In this document: one piece after another, positions 1-11,835 of the stretch | Position numbering within the stretch: the stretch's first letter is position 1 | Layout of the letters: each line of letters opens with the position of its first letter | From: Macrotrachela quadricornifera | Lineage: Eukaryota > Rotifera > Eurotatoria > Philodinida > Philodinidae | DNA: 64,000 nucleotides | Direction of reading: 5' to 3' | Assembly (NCBI GenBank): GCA_022393335.1 | Contig: JAJEKB010018970.1 | Span: forward strand, 24,648 to 88,647 | Program-made: the position numbers and the translations under genes | Notes under the pieces: generated by a model | Told to the model about the DNA's origin: nothing | Seen by the model: only the letters and a program-made list of their open reading frames with translations | Database searches by the model: none

Positions 1-184
1 TTACTATCAAATTCGTTCTACAGGCTATTTGAAATTATTGCGATGCACCTCTGTATTTTGATATTTGTTTATTGGAAATAGCGACTTTATAAGAATATTA
101 AAAGGAATATAGAGTATAATAAGAATATTTATAGTATCTATTTTGACGACATAATTAAATTAGAAGAAATGTTTTAATGTAAGG

Positions 185-1189
185 CTATATCTTGTGAGAA
201 GCTAAGAGTCGACAATACCAGTTTTTACATGTTTGGAGAGCTTGTTTTGACAATGCAGCTTGCGGCATTACAAGATTAAAGCAGTGAAAACCGCCAGATC
301 ATACATGAAGTTCGGCAATACCACCTGCCTGCCAAATGCGTTGAGCATAGTTGATAGCCTCGTCACGAAAAATCTCTTCCGAACCGACATCGATAAATGC
401 TGGAGGCAAATTATTAAGATCTTGTGCTCGCGATGGAGCAGCATACGGAGATACATTTGAGGCACCTCTTTGATCGCCAAGTAGTGCTGTCCAGGCGAAT
501 ATATTTGCCTGTCGATTCCACAAACTCATGCCTTCAAATTGATGAGTCGAAAAGGTTTGGTCACGATCATCAAGCATAGGATAGAGAAGTAGTTGCCCGT
601 GTAATTTAGGTCCACCACGATCACGTGCCATTAACGCAATAGCAGCTGCAAGACCTCCTCCTGAAGAAATACCTGCGACACTAACTTGAGATATATCGAT
701 ACCCAACTCTTGTGCATGTGCAGTAGTCCATAATAATCCAGCATAGCAATCTTCTGAAGGAGCTGGATGAGGATGCTCGGGCGCAAGACGATATTCAACA
801 GATACAACGACAATATTCAGTTCTACAATCCAATCAAGTAGAAATTGTACAGTAAGACGATTATTGCCTGCAATCATTCCACCACCATGTGCAAAATAAA
901 TACACGGTAATAAGGCATTTGATTTAGTTATTATTGATGCATTAGGGCGGCATATCAAAAGGGAAATTTCAGATGCACCTCGTGGACCAGGTACTTTGCG
1001 CTCTTCAATATCAATTTTGCCTTCCATACGTAACTGCTCATTGGTTGGGCTAGCCGCAAGCATAATCTTTCGTATCATTGGTAATGTTTCGAGAGTAAAA
1101 GGACCCATCATTCCTGCACATGCCATTTGTTCCAAAATTGGAAGAAATTCTGCATCATAAAATGATTTGTTACGTATGTTAGCCATCAC
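185..1189 (-). pseudogene. HSL-type alpha/beta hydrolase (esterase/lipase), broken by a nonsense codon
   Basis: Intronless reading frame starting with ATG at 1189. It has the oxyanion-hole motif HGGG (residues 101-104), the nucleophile elbow GISSG (Ser175), a VEYRLAPEHP strand typical of the hormone-sensitive-lipase family, and a VGSEEIFRDEA segment where family members carry the catalytic acid (probably Glu272, otherwise Asp276). The frame stops at an in-frame TGA (299-301). The same frame then continues for 37 codons with family-like sequence, including SGGFH with the expected catalytic His, before a second stop at 185-187. Family members usually have Trp at the TGA position and Gly after the His region, where this copy has Cys. 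As it stands a 296-aa protein without its catalytic His would be made. The gene is visibly more GC-rich than its surroundings and looks bacterial, which fits horizontal transfer into a bdelloid. Substrate is unknown; a sequencing error at the TGA is possible. Confidence 0.8.
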
Positions 1190-1784
1190 GTTAATGGTCT
1201 ATAAACTATAGAGAAGAATATTTTCCCTAATTTGCATTTCTAATTTCTATAAGGAAAGGATTCATTCCCAATATGTATCATGTTTTAAGTAACAAAAAAC
1301 TGAATAGTATCATTTAAATTTCTTAACGCATAACGAATAACACATATAGATAAGGTATACAAATAAAAAAAATTAAATAAAAAATGTAATTAAACGAACA
1401 ATAACCTATTGTTATCTACAGAATGAATGGATGGAAATGAAAATAAAGGAAAAATATAGAAAGTGAACGATAGGAAGGAAAAGATATAGAAGGGAAAAAT
1501 GTAGAAAAAAGTATATCTAAATAAGATATAGTTGTGCTGATAGGCACACTGCCCTTACAATACATTAACCTTATTGGATGTCATCGTTGAGTGATATAGA
1601 CCTTACATGATATAATTATCGTAATTGAGAAACTTTCGTTCTCATTTTGTGTTCTAATATCTTTCTCGTTTTCTTTTTAGTGTAATCTCGACTGTCCTAT
1701 CTTCTTTTCTCTTCTCTTTTCTTCCCTTGTGTAACTGAATAATCTAACGTAACTACTATCCCATGTACTCGGCTGTGATCAAAA
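1190..1784. other. Non-coding stretch
   Basis: AT-rich upstream region of the esterase with purine-rich patches. I see no gene, RNA or clear repeat. Confidence 0.4.
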
Positions 1785-1986
1785 TGCGACGCAGTTGCAG
1801 TGTAACTGCAATCAAACTGTAACTCGTAATTGCAAAAAATTGCGAAGCAGTTGCGCGTGACTGCGTCGTAATTTTTCGCGATTAAGCGAAACTGCAATTT
1901 TTTTTCGCATTTACGCGTAACTGCGTCGCAATTTTCTGTAATTACGAGCTGCAGTGCGATCTCAGTTACATTGCAACTGCAATAAG
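1785..1986. repeat. Small foldback (hairpin) repeat
   Basis: Imperfect inverted repeat. The arm around 1815-1857 (AACTGTAACTCGTAATTGC and following) matches the reverse complement of about 1914-1956, and outer arms with CAGTTGCA.TGTAACT also pair. It is much more GC-rich than its flanks and rich in CGCAATT/AATTGCG words. The ORF across it is a by-product of the repeat. Probably a MITE or decayed foldback transposon; no target duplication identified. Confidence 0.55.
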
Positions 1987-2140
1987 AAAATCGCACTTGT
2001 AAGGGATTACGCCCAGTCAATATCAACATATTCTATGCTTACTGATTATCATATATTATCACTGTTAATCAGCCATTAATAGAGGTGACTCATTCACTTT
2101 CAGTGAGAACCACTGATGAATCATTAGTCAGTAACTGATA

Positions 2141-2726
2141 TGAGCGCCAGAAATCCAGACAGGTAGATGTTTTTTGAATAACTTTTGATAGGAACAAGGT
2201 AGAGACTTGCGGTTTTCACCAGTCGAAAGAAACAACACTGACGCATCTTTTTCTCTGATATCGTGCACGATGAAATCATTTAAAATTCCATCATATCTGC
2301 GAAAAATTGTAAAATATGCGTGAAAACGGGGTACCATTTCAATGGTATTTTGCTGTTGATACGTGAATTAGATAGAGGGTGATCAGATCTATATTTTGAG
2401 GTATAATTTGAATAGTTATCTTCACATATTTTAAGATAAATCAGATTAGATTTTCGATTTATTCCTTGAAAAAATATAAATTTCTCTTCAGTCTCAAACA
2501 AATTTCCTGATTTTTATAAAAAATTTATCTGAAGGACGAATTATTTTCAAACATGTTTTTGTTGCTTTTGAGAAACGGTTGAGCTTGAAATGATTTCGCC
2601 TTATACAATATCGCAGGCAAAGATGTCTTGATATTTCTAGTTTAAACTAGTGAAAACTGCAAGTCTCTATTTTGTTCCTATCAAAAGTTATTCAAAAACT
2701 ATCCACCTGCCTCAACTTCTGGCGCC
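2141..2726. mobile_element. MITE-like element with ~85-bp terminal inverted repeats
   Basis: The left arm (2141-2222, from GCGCCAG) is the inverted copy of the right arm (2640-2726, ending CTGGCGCC). They share a long block around TGAATAACTTTTGATAGGAA. Weaker similarity continues outward on both sides, so the true ends may lie 50-80 bp further out. No transposase; a non-autonomous DNA transposon. Confidence 0.7.
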
Positions 2727-3378
2727 GATATTAATTAATAATTGATTCACAGGCTGATTATTAATTTCCTAGACTGAAAGAATAGAATCTAAAAAACGTA
2801 ATTCATTTATGTCTGTTCGTCTATCGCTAACCCGGTCAAGATTACCATGGAAATATGGTGCAAATGATCACTTAATAACCATAGTACAACTGACCATTCG
2901 AAGCTATATTTTGAATATAGTTCAAATAAACATGGAGAAGACTATAACAATCATCTGATCACCATGATTTAAATTATTCGACCAAGATTGGTCAAAAATG
3001 ACGATCATTGTTCAATTATTTATTTCGATTGGATTGTTGTTCAATGCTGCATCAACAAATAAGTGCTTTAACAATAAATTAGAATTTTATAGGTGAGTGT
3101 TAACATAAAATTCATATTCTTTGAATAATGTTACCAAAGTTTTTTCGGATAGAAAGAGCGCTCAAATAATATAATTATCAAAATTCGTATTGTCCTTTAC
3201 AATATCATTGTAGTTAACGATAAAATATGAACAATTTTTATGTAGAAGAGTAGCAGTCAAACGGTCATATACATAATAATTCATCATACCAGATGCACAG
3301 GATTTTCATATGTGAGCAGTATTTTTCTCACGATTGGGTATCGATATTGATAAGCATACAAAAAATGCTTATGGAGAG

Positions 3379-4007
3379 CAGGGTTGCCAGATCATCCGAA
3401 TTTTAAAGTTTTTTCCGAATCGTATTATTTTAAAAAAATTTCATGTTATTATATTTTCAGTTGAAAATTTTGAAAGATTTCATCTTGCAGCATCTTTATT
3501 TTCCTGTGATCATTCGACAATTTATGTTATTCCGATGAATATGAGGAGAATGGAGAGAGGATACAGTATGTTATCATCTGAGTCGTCATCGCGGAGGCTT
3601 CAGATCATGCATAAGCTAGTCTGAAGTTATGCAGATTTGGGGAAGAACTCTTGAGATATCAAAATTTTATTATTATCATATCAACTGAAGAGTGATCAAA
3701 TGTTGTAGAATTATAGAGCATGATATGGGCTATCATTATGTATAGAAAGAAAATTTCTTCGAGCCTTACATAAGAAGCCAAAGTGTTGGCGTCACTAGTC
3801 TTGGTATGCCCTAAGTAATTCTAATCATGATGAGATATCATATAATATACCTGCAAAGAACATAATCAAATTTAGAAAGCCTTTTTACCTGAAAAAATCA
3901 AACATGAATATCAAATAGCTTGAAAAGTGCTCTCCGAATTTTTTTCGGAATTTTTCGAAGTCCAGCTAAAAAATTTCGACTTCTAAGATTTTGATCTGGC
4001 AATCCTG
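3379..4007. mobile_element. Nested TIR element (CAGGGTTGCCAGATC ends)
   Basis: CAGGGTTGCCAGATC at 3379-3393 is matched by GATCTGGCAATCCTG at 3993-4007 (one mismatch in 15). Subterminal CCGAATT.TTT stretches are also shared. No clear target duplication is visible. The 96-aa reading frame across its left part has no recognisable domain and is probably fortuitous. Confidence 0.5.
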
Positions 4008-4175
4008 ATTCTAAGTAAAATAAGGTTGATTTTTTAAATGAAATACTGTAAACTGATAAATAGCTAAAAAAAATTTTGCTAAGTAAATAAATAGAAATAT
4101 CCAAGTAAAAAATATAAATGCAAAGTTAGTCCGTTATGAGAATTTTAGTTATTTTTCGATGTCGCCCTTTTTGTC

Positions 4176-4644
4176 TCATATAGGTATACCTTTTGTAGCA
4201 GGAGGTGGTTTGCAAAACTTCAGTCGAATTTTCATACCAATCACATATTTGCAAATGTATTCCTTGAAAAGTCCGGACAATTGCAAATTCCTTTCGTCTA
4301 CTTCGAGCCAATGTTTGGCATAGCTAATTTCTATATGCCAAATTGAATGTCTTTCAATGCATTGAATAATTTCTACTTTTCCCTGTTGTACTTTTGAATC
4401 TCGATTCGTGTCAGTCTTTTTCGTACCAGCTGGTATGTGATAATCAGTTAAATGTTTTTCTTTAGACGGTAGCTGTAATATTGTGTTTGAAGATTTAGCA
4501 AAATAATATGAGTTCGTCCATTTCTTACGTTTAATTGTTGGTTCTAATTAAGACACAATTGGATCTGTTTGATCTTGATTGCGAGTGGTGGACCATTTAC
4601 TTACAGTATCATTAGCAATAGTAAGAAATCTTGCTAATGGATGT
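4176..4644 (-). pseudogene. Decayed coding fragment of unknown family
   Basis: One minus-strand frame stays open from just after a TGA (4645-4647) to a TGA at 4176-4178, with a single TAA at 4548-4550. The roughly 155 codons read as ordinary protein rather than repeat translation, for example YAKHWLEVDERNLQLSG and YICKYVIGMKIRLKFCKPPP. I do not recognise the family. It sits inside the Helentron-like element, so it may be a captured host exon or part of another transposon. Confidence 0.4.
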
Positions 4645-5586
4645 CATTCGCTAAACGTATGTTCGTCTTTGTTCACTTTATTTGTTGTTTTCGATGAGTT
4701 GTTCGTACTTAGTATGAAGTTGTTGTATCCTTCGTAGCAGGAATCAAGAAAATTTAACTATTCATTTTCGAAAAAGTCTGTAAATTCTTTTTCCACTTTG
4801 CTTCATATCTCCAAAAATAAGAGTGATACACTGCGAAACACGATTTCTGTTTCACATAACTATAATATGTCAGCATCATCGCGTATTTCCTTTTTGTTTG
4901 CACTCTTTAATTTTTTCTCAAGATCTACACAGTTCCGATCTTCTTACTAATTCACTTACTTTTTCTACTAACACAGTTAGTTTTTTTACTGATGCAATTA
5001 CTTTATTTACTTAATAATTAAATATTTTACTTCTATACTAAATAAAAATCTTAACGAAAAATTTAAGTATAGAGCAATACTATCTTCAACTGAGCATTCA
5101 ATAAATTTATCAAGCGTCTAACTTTTTTACTGAACTTATCTAAATTTTACTTAACAAAAATCAACTTAGTACTTATATTTTTACTCAGCAGATAAATATA
5201 ATTCAATTACTTTTAAGAATACAATTTTTGTTTGTCATAATTTTATGTCTAAATTCAGTTGTAAAATTTTAAATTATTGAGAAAACACCTAGTTATGGAT
5301 GCAACATTGAACAACAAATTAATCGAAATAGATAATTAAACAATGATCGTCATTTTTAACCAGTACTGGTAGATTAATTTAAACCATAATCACGCAGTGA
5401 TCTTTAAGATCTTCTTTACAACTGTCACAACTATGGTTATCATACGAACACTATAACCAAGCTATTCTGTTACACAAAACCAAACTTACTGAATCCACGT
5501 TCGCGTATATGAGCAATTATATTGACATCTCTATTGTGTCAATCTAGGGCCAAGTGAATCGACAATTCATGGACGCTACTTGTTTA

Positions 5587-6082
5587 ATAATTACTGGAAC
5601 TACCAATCAATAATAAATAAATAATTATTAATAATTACTAGTCAATTAACAGCTAATTAATAACAAATTACTAGTCAATTCATGATAAATAAATAGTTAA
5701 TTAATAATAAATTAATCAATCGGTAATCATCGATGTAATGATTAGATATTCGTATTGATCATTTAGTACACCCTGGCACTTACCGTTATTCTTTAGAAAA
5801 ATAAATGAAGTGTCTTCCTCACTGTAAAAAGTAAAAATGAGCTAGACTGTTTGTGACACCTCCTTTTATATCTCCATGCATCCGTACGAACTACAATGAC
5901 TACGTCGCAGCAAATATAATCTCGTCATTTTACCACAACTGCAGGCCCTGAGACTCAGTTGCTAGAAAAGTTGTGACATGGTATTCATCAATTAGTGACA
6001 AATTTTATTTAGAGAAAGACAAGTACAATAAAATATACCAAACATATAGTCTAGATGTTATTATACAGAGATCAATAATTGT
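5587..6082. other. AT-rich non-coding stretch
   Basis: Dominated by taat/aataaataa-type low-complexity sequence (5590-5740). No gene seen. Confidence 0.4.
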
Positions 6083-7605
6083 TCATTTTTTCTTTGATTT
6101 GCTGTTTTTAGCAACTACAAACGATAAGCCTTCTAGTAATTCATCAGGTGGCATATCCTTGTTCTAGTAACGAACGTATAATGTCTCAATATGTTTTTGA
6201 ATAGCTTGAGTTCTTTTTGTTTGTGGACGAGTTGCAAGATCACCTTTCATTTGAATAAGTAAATGTTCAAATCTATTTTTTTTCACCTTGTATACACCTG
6301 ATAAATATTCATATATTTGGATGATATTTACATATTCTTGAATTTAGCCGATTGTGATACCCTATAAGCATATGAACAATAAAAATACTTAAATTCTACC
6401 TGATATTATAAACCTTCACAGTTGTTATTGGTGCGCATTTGTATCCCATACACATTCCATCTTTTCATCTCAACTATTTTGATCTATTGGTTCTCGAAAT
6501 ATGTAAATAAAGGTTTAACTAACTTAAATTTTGTTGATGATAATTCAAGAACCGAATCACACAGATTATCATATGCTTCTATAACTAATTGCATAGGCAT
6601 AAGTTTTCGATAAATAATTCGAACTTCATTATCATCAGCATATGCACCTGACAAACCAAGTTGCTGAACGTTGCGATAAATAGTCTGATTATAGTCGAAG
6701 AAACATCTACTATGATGACTATTAGGAAACTAAAAAAAAATAACACGATTTCTTTAGATTAGATTAGAGTGATACATACCTCACTTTTTAGAACTTCTGC
6801 AAGATTTTCTTCAAAGTCTGACATGATAGTAGTCGAATTAAATACCATCTTCATTTCAGTAGCTTTATCGCATAATCTATTTAATAAAAACTTGTACGTA
6901 GACTTTTTTTATCAGGTAAAAGAGCAAAAATACAAGCAAATGCTATCAAATATAACAATATAAAAGGGTTTATTTGAAAAAATATTTTATATTTATGTAC
7001 ATTGTTCGTATTTTACTACGTGTATGTAGTCTATTTGACTGAACATTGATGATGAACAAGAAAACGTGCCATCCATTAAAATAACTGAACTACTAAATCA
7101 CAATTCTAGTTGTTTATTTGAAGCGAATACCAACATTTGCATTTTACATTTTATTAATTGATTAATCCACCCAAATGGCAAATTTTTAATTGTTTTTGTA
7201 TAACATTGAGGTAAATCAAATAATTGACTGTCAGGAATAGGAGGTGTTTGTAAATGACATGCTTTGTTTAAGGTACTATCTTTAACATAAATTGTTAGAT
7301 CGTAAATAATAAAATTTTTACTAACTCGATTCTGTTTGAGATGGCAGAGTAGCAATTGATAATTTTTATAGATCAATTCTTCATGCTTCTTTATCATAGA
7401 TTTGGGATATAGGCGGTGTTTCAATTATAGCACGTGATTTTACTGCTTGTTTAGATGTTCGAGTCTGAACTTCTTCAGGTTCAAGTGGATGACAATGATC
7501 ATCTTTAATTTTTAGCAAATTATCTTCTAGATCAGTATGAACAATTACACCGCAACATGAATCATTACATCGATAATATTTAGTTGAACTTGTTGTTTTG
7601 TTTAA
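6083..7605 (-). pseudogene. FLYWCH/MULE-type transposase, degenerate
   Basis: Read on the minus strand, pieces appear in the right order for a Mutator-like transposase with an N-terminal FLYWCH zinc finger. First comes a FLYWCH-like block (YYRCNDSCCGVIVHTD followed by DDHCHPL) near 7580-7480. Next is a MULE core start (LMDGTFSCSSSMFSQIDYIH) near 7060, then FALLPDKKS, and after a frameshift MSDFEENLAEVLKSE. The last blocks are HSRCFFDYNQTIYRNVQQLGL and a C-terminal block ending at a TGA (6083-6085). A 50-bp GT-AG intron (6730-6779) still separates two of the blocks in phase. Several stops and frameshifts make it inactive. The transposase would have moved its own element; no terminal repeats were identified with confidence. 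Confidence 0.7.
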
Positions 7606-7782
7606 TTAAAATATAAAATTGTCTATTACCAACATCATTTTACCTTTTTGCGAATAAATAAATAATATTTTATTAGAAAAATTCATTGTTTTCATTTAAA
7701 ATAAGCGTAGATACGAAGATATTGATGGATGATGAATAATAAGTATTCATTGTATTCACGGTCATCAATATAAGAATGAAAA

Positions 7783-8222
7783 TCTATATATATAAAGAAG
7801 AAAGTTTGTCTGTTTGTTTGTCTGTTCGCTTATAACTCACTCCCGGTAAAAGCTAGCGTCACCAAATTTTGCACAATACTTCTCTAGGTCCTGAGGAAGG
7901 TTATGGTTGGATCACCCACCAAGGGTGTGGGTGTGGGTGTGGGGTGGGTGGGGTGTGGGTGAAGTCTCATCCAGATAGTGCTGTATTAGCTAACATTGCC
8001 AAACTTTCCATGGGTTTCTCTGAGTTCAGAGGCATCTTTAAAGAGTGCTGTTACTATTAATAGGAGTAGGGAGAAGGCGTCTGGTTGTAATTTCACTGAA
8101 GTTGTATCGCAATGAATTTTGCGTTGATTTTCCAGAAAGTTCGGGAATCTGTTATGGTTCTAAGATTAATCGTTTTTTATCGTGGATTCTTTGGTTTAAA
8201 TTTGAAAATCGGATGTTTCTAA
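7783..8222 (+). mobile_element. Helitron 5'-end fragment
   Basis: Starts with TCTATATATATAAAG directly after an A, the expected 5'-TC end of a Helitron inserted at an AT dinucleotide. It has a GTGGGTGTGGG-rich interior also found at 11.99 and 12.24 kb. There is no CTAG/hairpin end before the next Helitron 5' end at 8223, so this copy lacks its own 3' terminus. Confidence 0.65.
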
Positions 8223-8477
8223 TCTATATATATAAAGGGGAAAGTTTGTCTGCTTATCTGTTTTTTATGCATTTGGACATCGCATGGGTTGAGGGTGCCA
8301 AACTTTTCTTGGCATACTCTTAGGTCTTGAGGAAGGTCAAAAGGGATCAGGATGACTGGCGAAAGGATTGGGCTGTAATTTCACAACAGGTTATGATACA
8401 TCACAATTTCCCCCATTTTTTTAAAAACTTCGGGACATATGCTGCCATTGTTAGAATATCCACCTGTTAGTGTCAGG

Positions 8478-10263
8478 TAGGGGTGCAACGGTGACGATTA
8501 ATCGGTCGACCGATTAATTGGTGAAGCGGTAATCGGTTGGACCGATTAACCGATTAAACGGTGACCGATCAAACCGATTAAGCGATTAACCGGTGAACGA
8601 TCAAACCGATTAACCGATTAAACGGTAACCGATCAAAACGATTAAACGATCAAACGGTAATCGCTTGAACCGATCAAACGATTAAACGGTGACCGATCAA
8701 ACCGATTAAACGATTAAACGGTAATCGGTTGGACCGATCAACCGATTAAACGGTAATCGCTTGGACCGATCAAACGATTAAACGGTAACCGATCAAACCG
8801 ATTAAACGATTAAACGGTAATCGCTTGGACCGATCAAACGGTTAAACGGTAACCGATCAAACGGATTAACCGATTGAACCGATTAACCGATTAAATAAAA
8901 ACCGGTTGGAGCGATCGAACGAAAACAAAATATTGCAATAAGTAGGGCTATTTGCAAAAATATCATGGAGTTATCTATAGATACTCAACAGCTATCTTAT
9001 ATAAGTATCTATAGGTTCTCGATAGCTTTCATATAGCGGTACTCTTGGGTCCTCATCTACTATACTATGAGACTACCCTTAGGTCGTCAACTTAGGGATG
9101 GCACTATACATCTACTTTACTACTAATTAAGTGCCTAACTACCTATCGTAAATTATCAGTTCCTACATCTGCTTTATTATTAGTGAAAAAACGGACCAAT
9201 CAAATGCCAACAAATTGTAACTTGCTTACTACACGGATAACCGACGACGATTCTATGAGGACTTTTGTAGAGCATCCCTGATAACCTCAAATTGGCCCGA
9301 ACAACCCTACGGTCCATCCACATCTTCACTGAGAAAAATCGCCTCAAAATCTGATTGGCTGAAACTCATTTGTAATAGCCAATCAGATTTCGAGGCGATT
9401 TTTCTCAGTGAAGATGTGGATGGAACATAGGGTTATTCAGGCCAATTTGAGGTTATCAGGGATGCTCTACAAAAGTCCTCATAGAATCGTCGTCGGTTAT
9501 CCGTGTAGTAAGCAAGTTACAATTTGTTGGCATTTGATTGGTCCGTTTTTTCACTAATAATAAAGCAGATGTAGGAACTGATAATTTACGATAGGTAGTT
9601 AGGCACTTAATTAGTAGTAAAGTAGATGTATAGTGCCATCCCTAAGTTGACGACCTAAGGGTAGTCTCATAGTAAAGTAGATGAAGACCTACGAATATCC
9701 CCATACTATAGTACTCGACGACTCAAGGGTGCCCCCATAGTATAGCAGATGTGGATCGAAGGATACATCGATAGTGTAGTAGTTGAAGGCTTCTGTGGAT
9801 ATCTCGTCAGCATAGCTTTTGAGAGCCTATAGCTAGTCGTATGGAATGGGCGTGGAGGATCTATACGTAATCCCATCGTGCTTTTGCGAATAGCGCTATT
9901 ATAGGCTAGCATGCTTTTAATCGTTTGATCGTTCCAACCGGTTTTCATTTAATCGGTTGATCGGTCCAACCGGTTACCGTTTAATCGTTTAATCGGTTTG
10001 ATCGTTCATCGTTTAATCGTTTGATCGGTTTGATCGTTCACCGTTTAATCGTTTGATCGGTTTGATCGTTCACCGTTTAATCGTTTGATCGGTTCAAGCG
10101 ATTATCGTTTAATCGTTTAATCGGTTTGATCGGTTACCGTTTAATCGGTTAATCGGTTTGATCGTTCACCGGTTAATCGCTTAATCGGTCCTACCGATTA
10201 TCGTTTCGGAACGATTAATCGTCTACGGTTAATCGATTATTGATCGTCACCGTTGCATCCCTA
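8478..10263. mobile_element. hAT-like foldback element with 8-bp target duplication
   Basis: The ends TAGGGGTGCAACGGTGACGA (8478) and the reverse complement of TAGGGATGCAACGGTGACGA (ending 10263) are flanked by a perfect 8-bp duplication, GTGTCAGG, at 8470-8477 and 10264-10271. Inside each end are hundreds of bases of subterminal repeats built from CCGATTAA and AACGGT words (8500-8900 and 9930-10240). An 8-bp duplication and TAGGG-type ends fit the hAT superfamily. There is no transposase, so it is non-autonomous. Confidence 0.8.
9054..9683. repeat. Near-perfect 307-bp-arm palindrome
   Basis: Left arm 9054-9360 and right arm 9377-9683 are near-exact reverse complements around a 16-base loop (9361-9376). 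I saw only a few mismatches, such as TCAAAA/TCGAAA and CTACGG/CTATGT. It forms the core of the hAT-like foldback. Transcribed from either side it would fold into a very long RNA hairpin. Confidence 0.85.
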
Positions 10264-10517
10264 GTGTCAGGTTTTTGCACTGGGTATTTGTATAAAATAC
10301 GGAAATACGCATGAGTTAAGAGAAAGACTGTTACGCCCCCACACTATTTGCTGAATTATCCGATTTAAAAATGAATATAAGTGTATGCGCGGCGGGATAT
10401 GTAGTAATAATAGATGAAAATGTCTTAATCAAGCCTTCTATACATCTTCTGTGGTTTTCTGACATGATAAGTTTCCAGTATGGAGATTTCCCGAGCAACG
10501 CCGGGTACTACCGCTAG

Positions 10518-11835
10518 TATCATATAAATCGAACTAGTAAGAGAGGCATTGTTTAACTATTTCAATTAAGCGATATCTTATGACTATTGTTTCTTTACTT
10601 TTCGACATTTTTCCTCCTTTTCTTCTATATTTCTCTTTTCTACATTTGTCCTTTCTTCCAATTTCCATCATACTTACAGAACACAGTGTGGAAGATTGCT
10701 TCAAGATTATAAATTTTTATTTTGATGTTGTGAGATGGTCGCGAATATATAACATGTATCGAGTGTGTTTGAAATAGAAAGAAAATTTATATATATATAT
10801 ATGCAAATCCAAAGGACAAAATAGAAATAAAAGTAAAAAGTCAACACACTAAGCAATGCATACACAGTAAGTAGGACATCAGTATTCTTTTTCATGGGTA
10901 GACCTACTTTTTTCTTTTCTATACACTGTGAGAACGCAACTTACGTTCGAGACGTTTCGATCTAGGAGAAGCAATTGAAGAGAATCTATGTTGGAGAGAA
11001 ATAAAAAACATGTAGAAAAAGATACATTTTTTTGCAGGTAATAATGTACTTCTAATTTAAGTCATTGCTCATTATTTTAAAAATGTTTCACATACAGAAA
11101 TGCAGAAATTTTTGGCTTCATTGAATGATGTAAAACTGAACTAATTATTTTGACAAATAATTAAGTAAGTATCTATAATTTGAAGTTGATAATGGCTTTC
11201 ATATTGTTGATTTTGTATTTTATAAGTATCCACATAAATAATTAATAACGTATGTTTTTGCTTCCTGTATAATTTCAGATTGTTTCTTTTTAAATTCAAT
11301 AGCAATAAATATGAACAAGATTATTCACATTATAGATAAAGCTCAATATAGTTTCAGCGTCTTGAATCCATCTGAAATTGTCTATGAGATCATATATACC
11401 AAAGATGGGATTGGCTGAACTTTTTCTTTAACCGAACCGAATGCAATCGATTGAGTTTTTAAAATATTCACAGCCAAACCGGGCCCCTCTCTAGATCCCA
11501 ATGCATGGTAATCTCAATTAATTTACGAAGTTTATGGAAGCATTAAACACAAGTCATATGGATTGACTTGGTATGGAAACGTTACCTAGTTCAATGCAAC
11601 ATACATTTAGTTCTTCTTGTGTATAGCATCTCATACCTCAACAGAACAGATCAATCCTCATATCAGTCTAACAGTATATTTTCGTTAAAAGCAATAGATA
11701 TCATACGAGAGATGCTAGATCCATTTATGTGCAAGACTTTTTTGATGATGATAGATAGCAGTTTAAAATTATTTAGTATTAGTTCCTTGTCGAACTCTGC
11801 TAATTGTATACACCCTTCAAATAATCTTATCTATA
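10518..11835. other. Non-coding stretch between two Helitron clusters
   Basis: AT-rich with a short (TA)n run near 10785. A purine/pyrimidine-skewed segment around 11420-11500 may be an eroded transposon end. No gene found. Confidence 0.4.

Larger units (their letters stand above)
2768..5586 (+). mobile_element. Helentron-like non-autonomous element, copy 1
   Basis: The 5' end carries CCTAGACTGAAAGA (2768). Near the 3' end an inverted version (AATCTAGGG, ending 5549) is followed by an imperfect hairpin CCAAGTGAATCG...ACTTGTTT ending about 5586. The same ends in the same order occur at 55.8-57.1 kb, and the 3' end alone recurs at 61.85 kb downstream of a helicase fragment. A 5' terminal repeat inverted just upstream of a 3' hairpin is the arrangement described for Helentrons. 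A long internal inverted repeat (about 2988-3063 against 5289-5364) is also present. The interior contains a nested TIR element (3379-4007) and a decayed coding fragment. Confidence 0.55.
8223..10517 (+). mobile_element. Helitron (non-autonomous) with nested foldback element
   Basis: 5' end TCTATATATATAAAGG after A (8222). 3' end ...CCGCTAG followed by T (10518), preceded by a short hairpin CCCG...CGGG around 10490-10504. These are the canonical Helitron ends (5'-TC, 3' hairpin plus CTRR, insertion between A and T). No Rep/helicase is encoded. Without the 1786-bp hAT-like insertion the element is about 0.5 kb. Confidence 0.75.

Noticed and set aside
299..301. TGA read as selenocysteine or Trp by recoding
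   Set aside because: The position is Trp in the family, no SECIS-like element was recognised, and other genes here use TGA as an ordinary stop.
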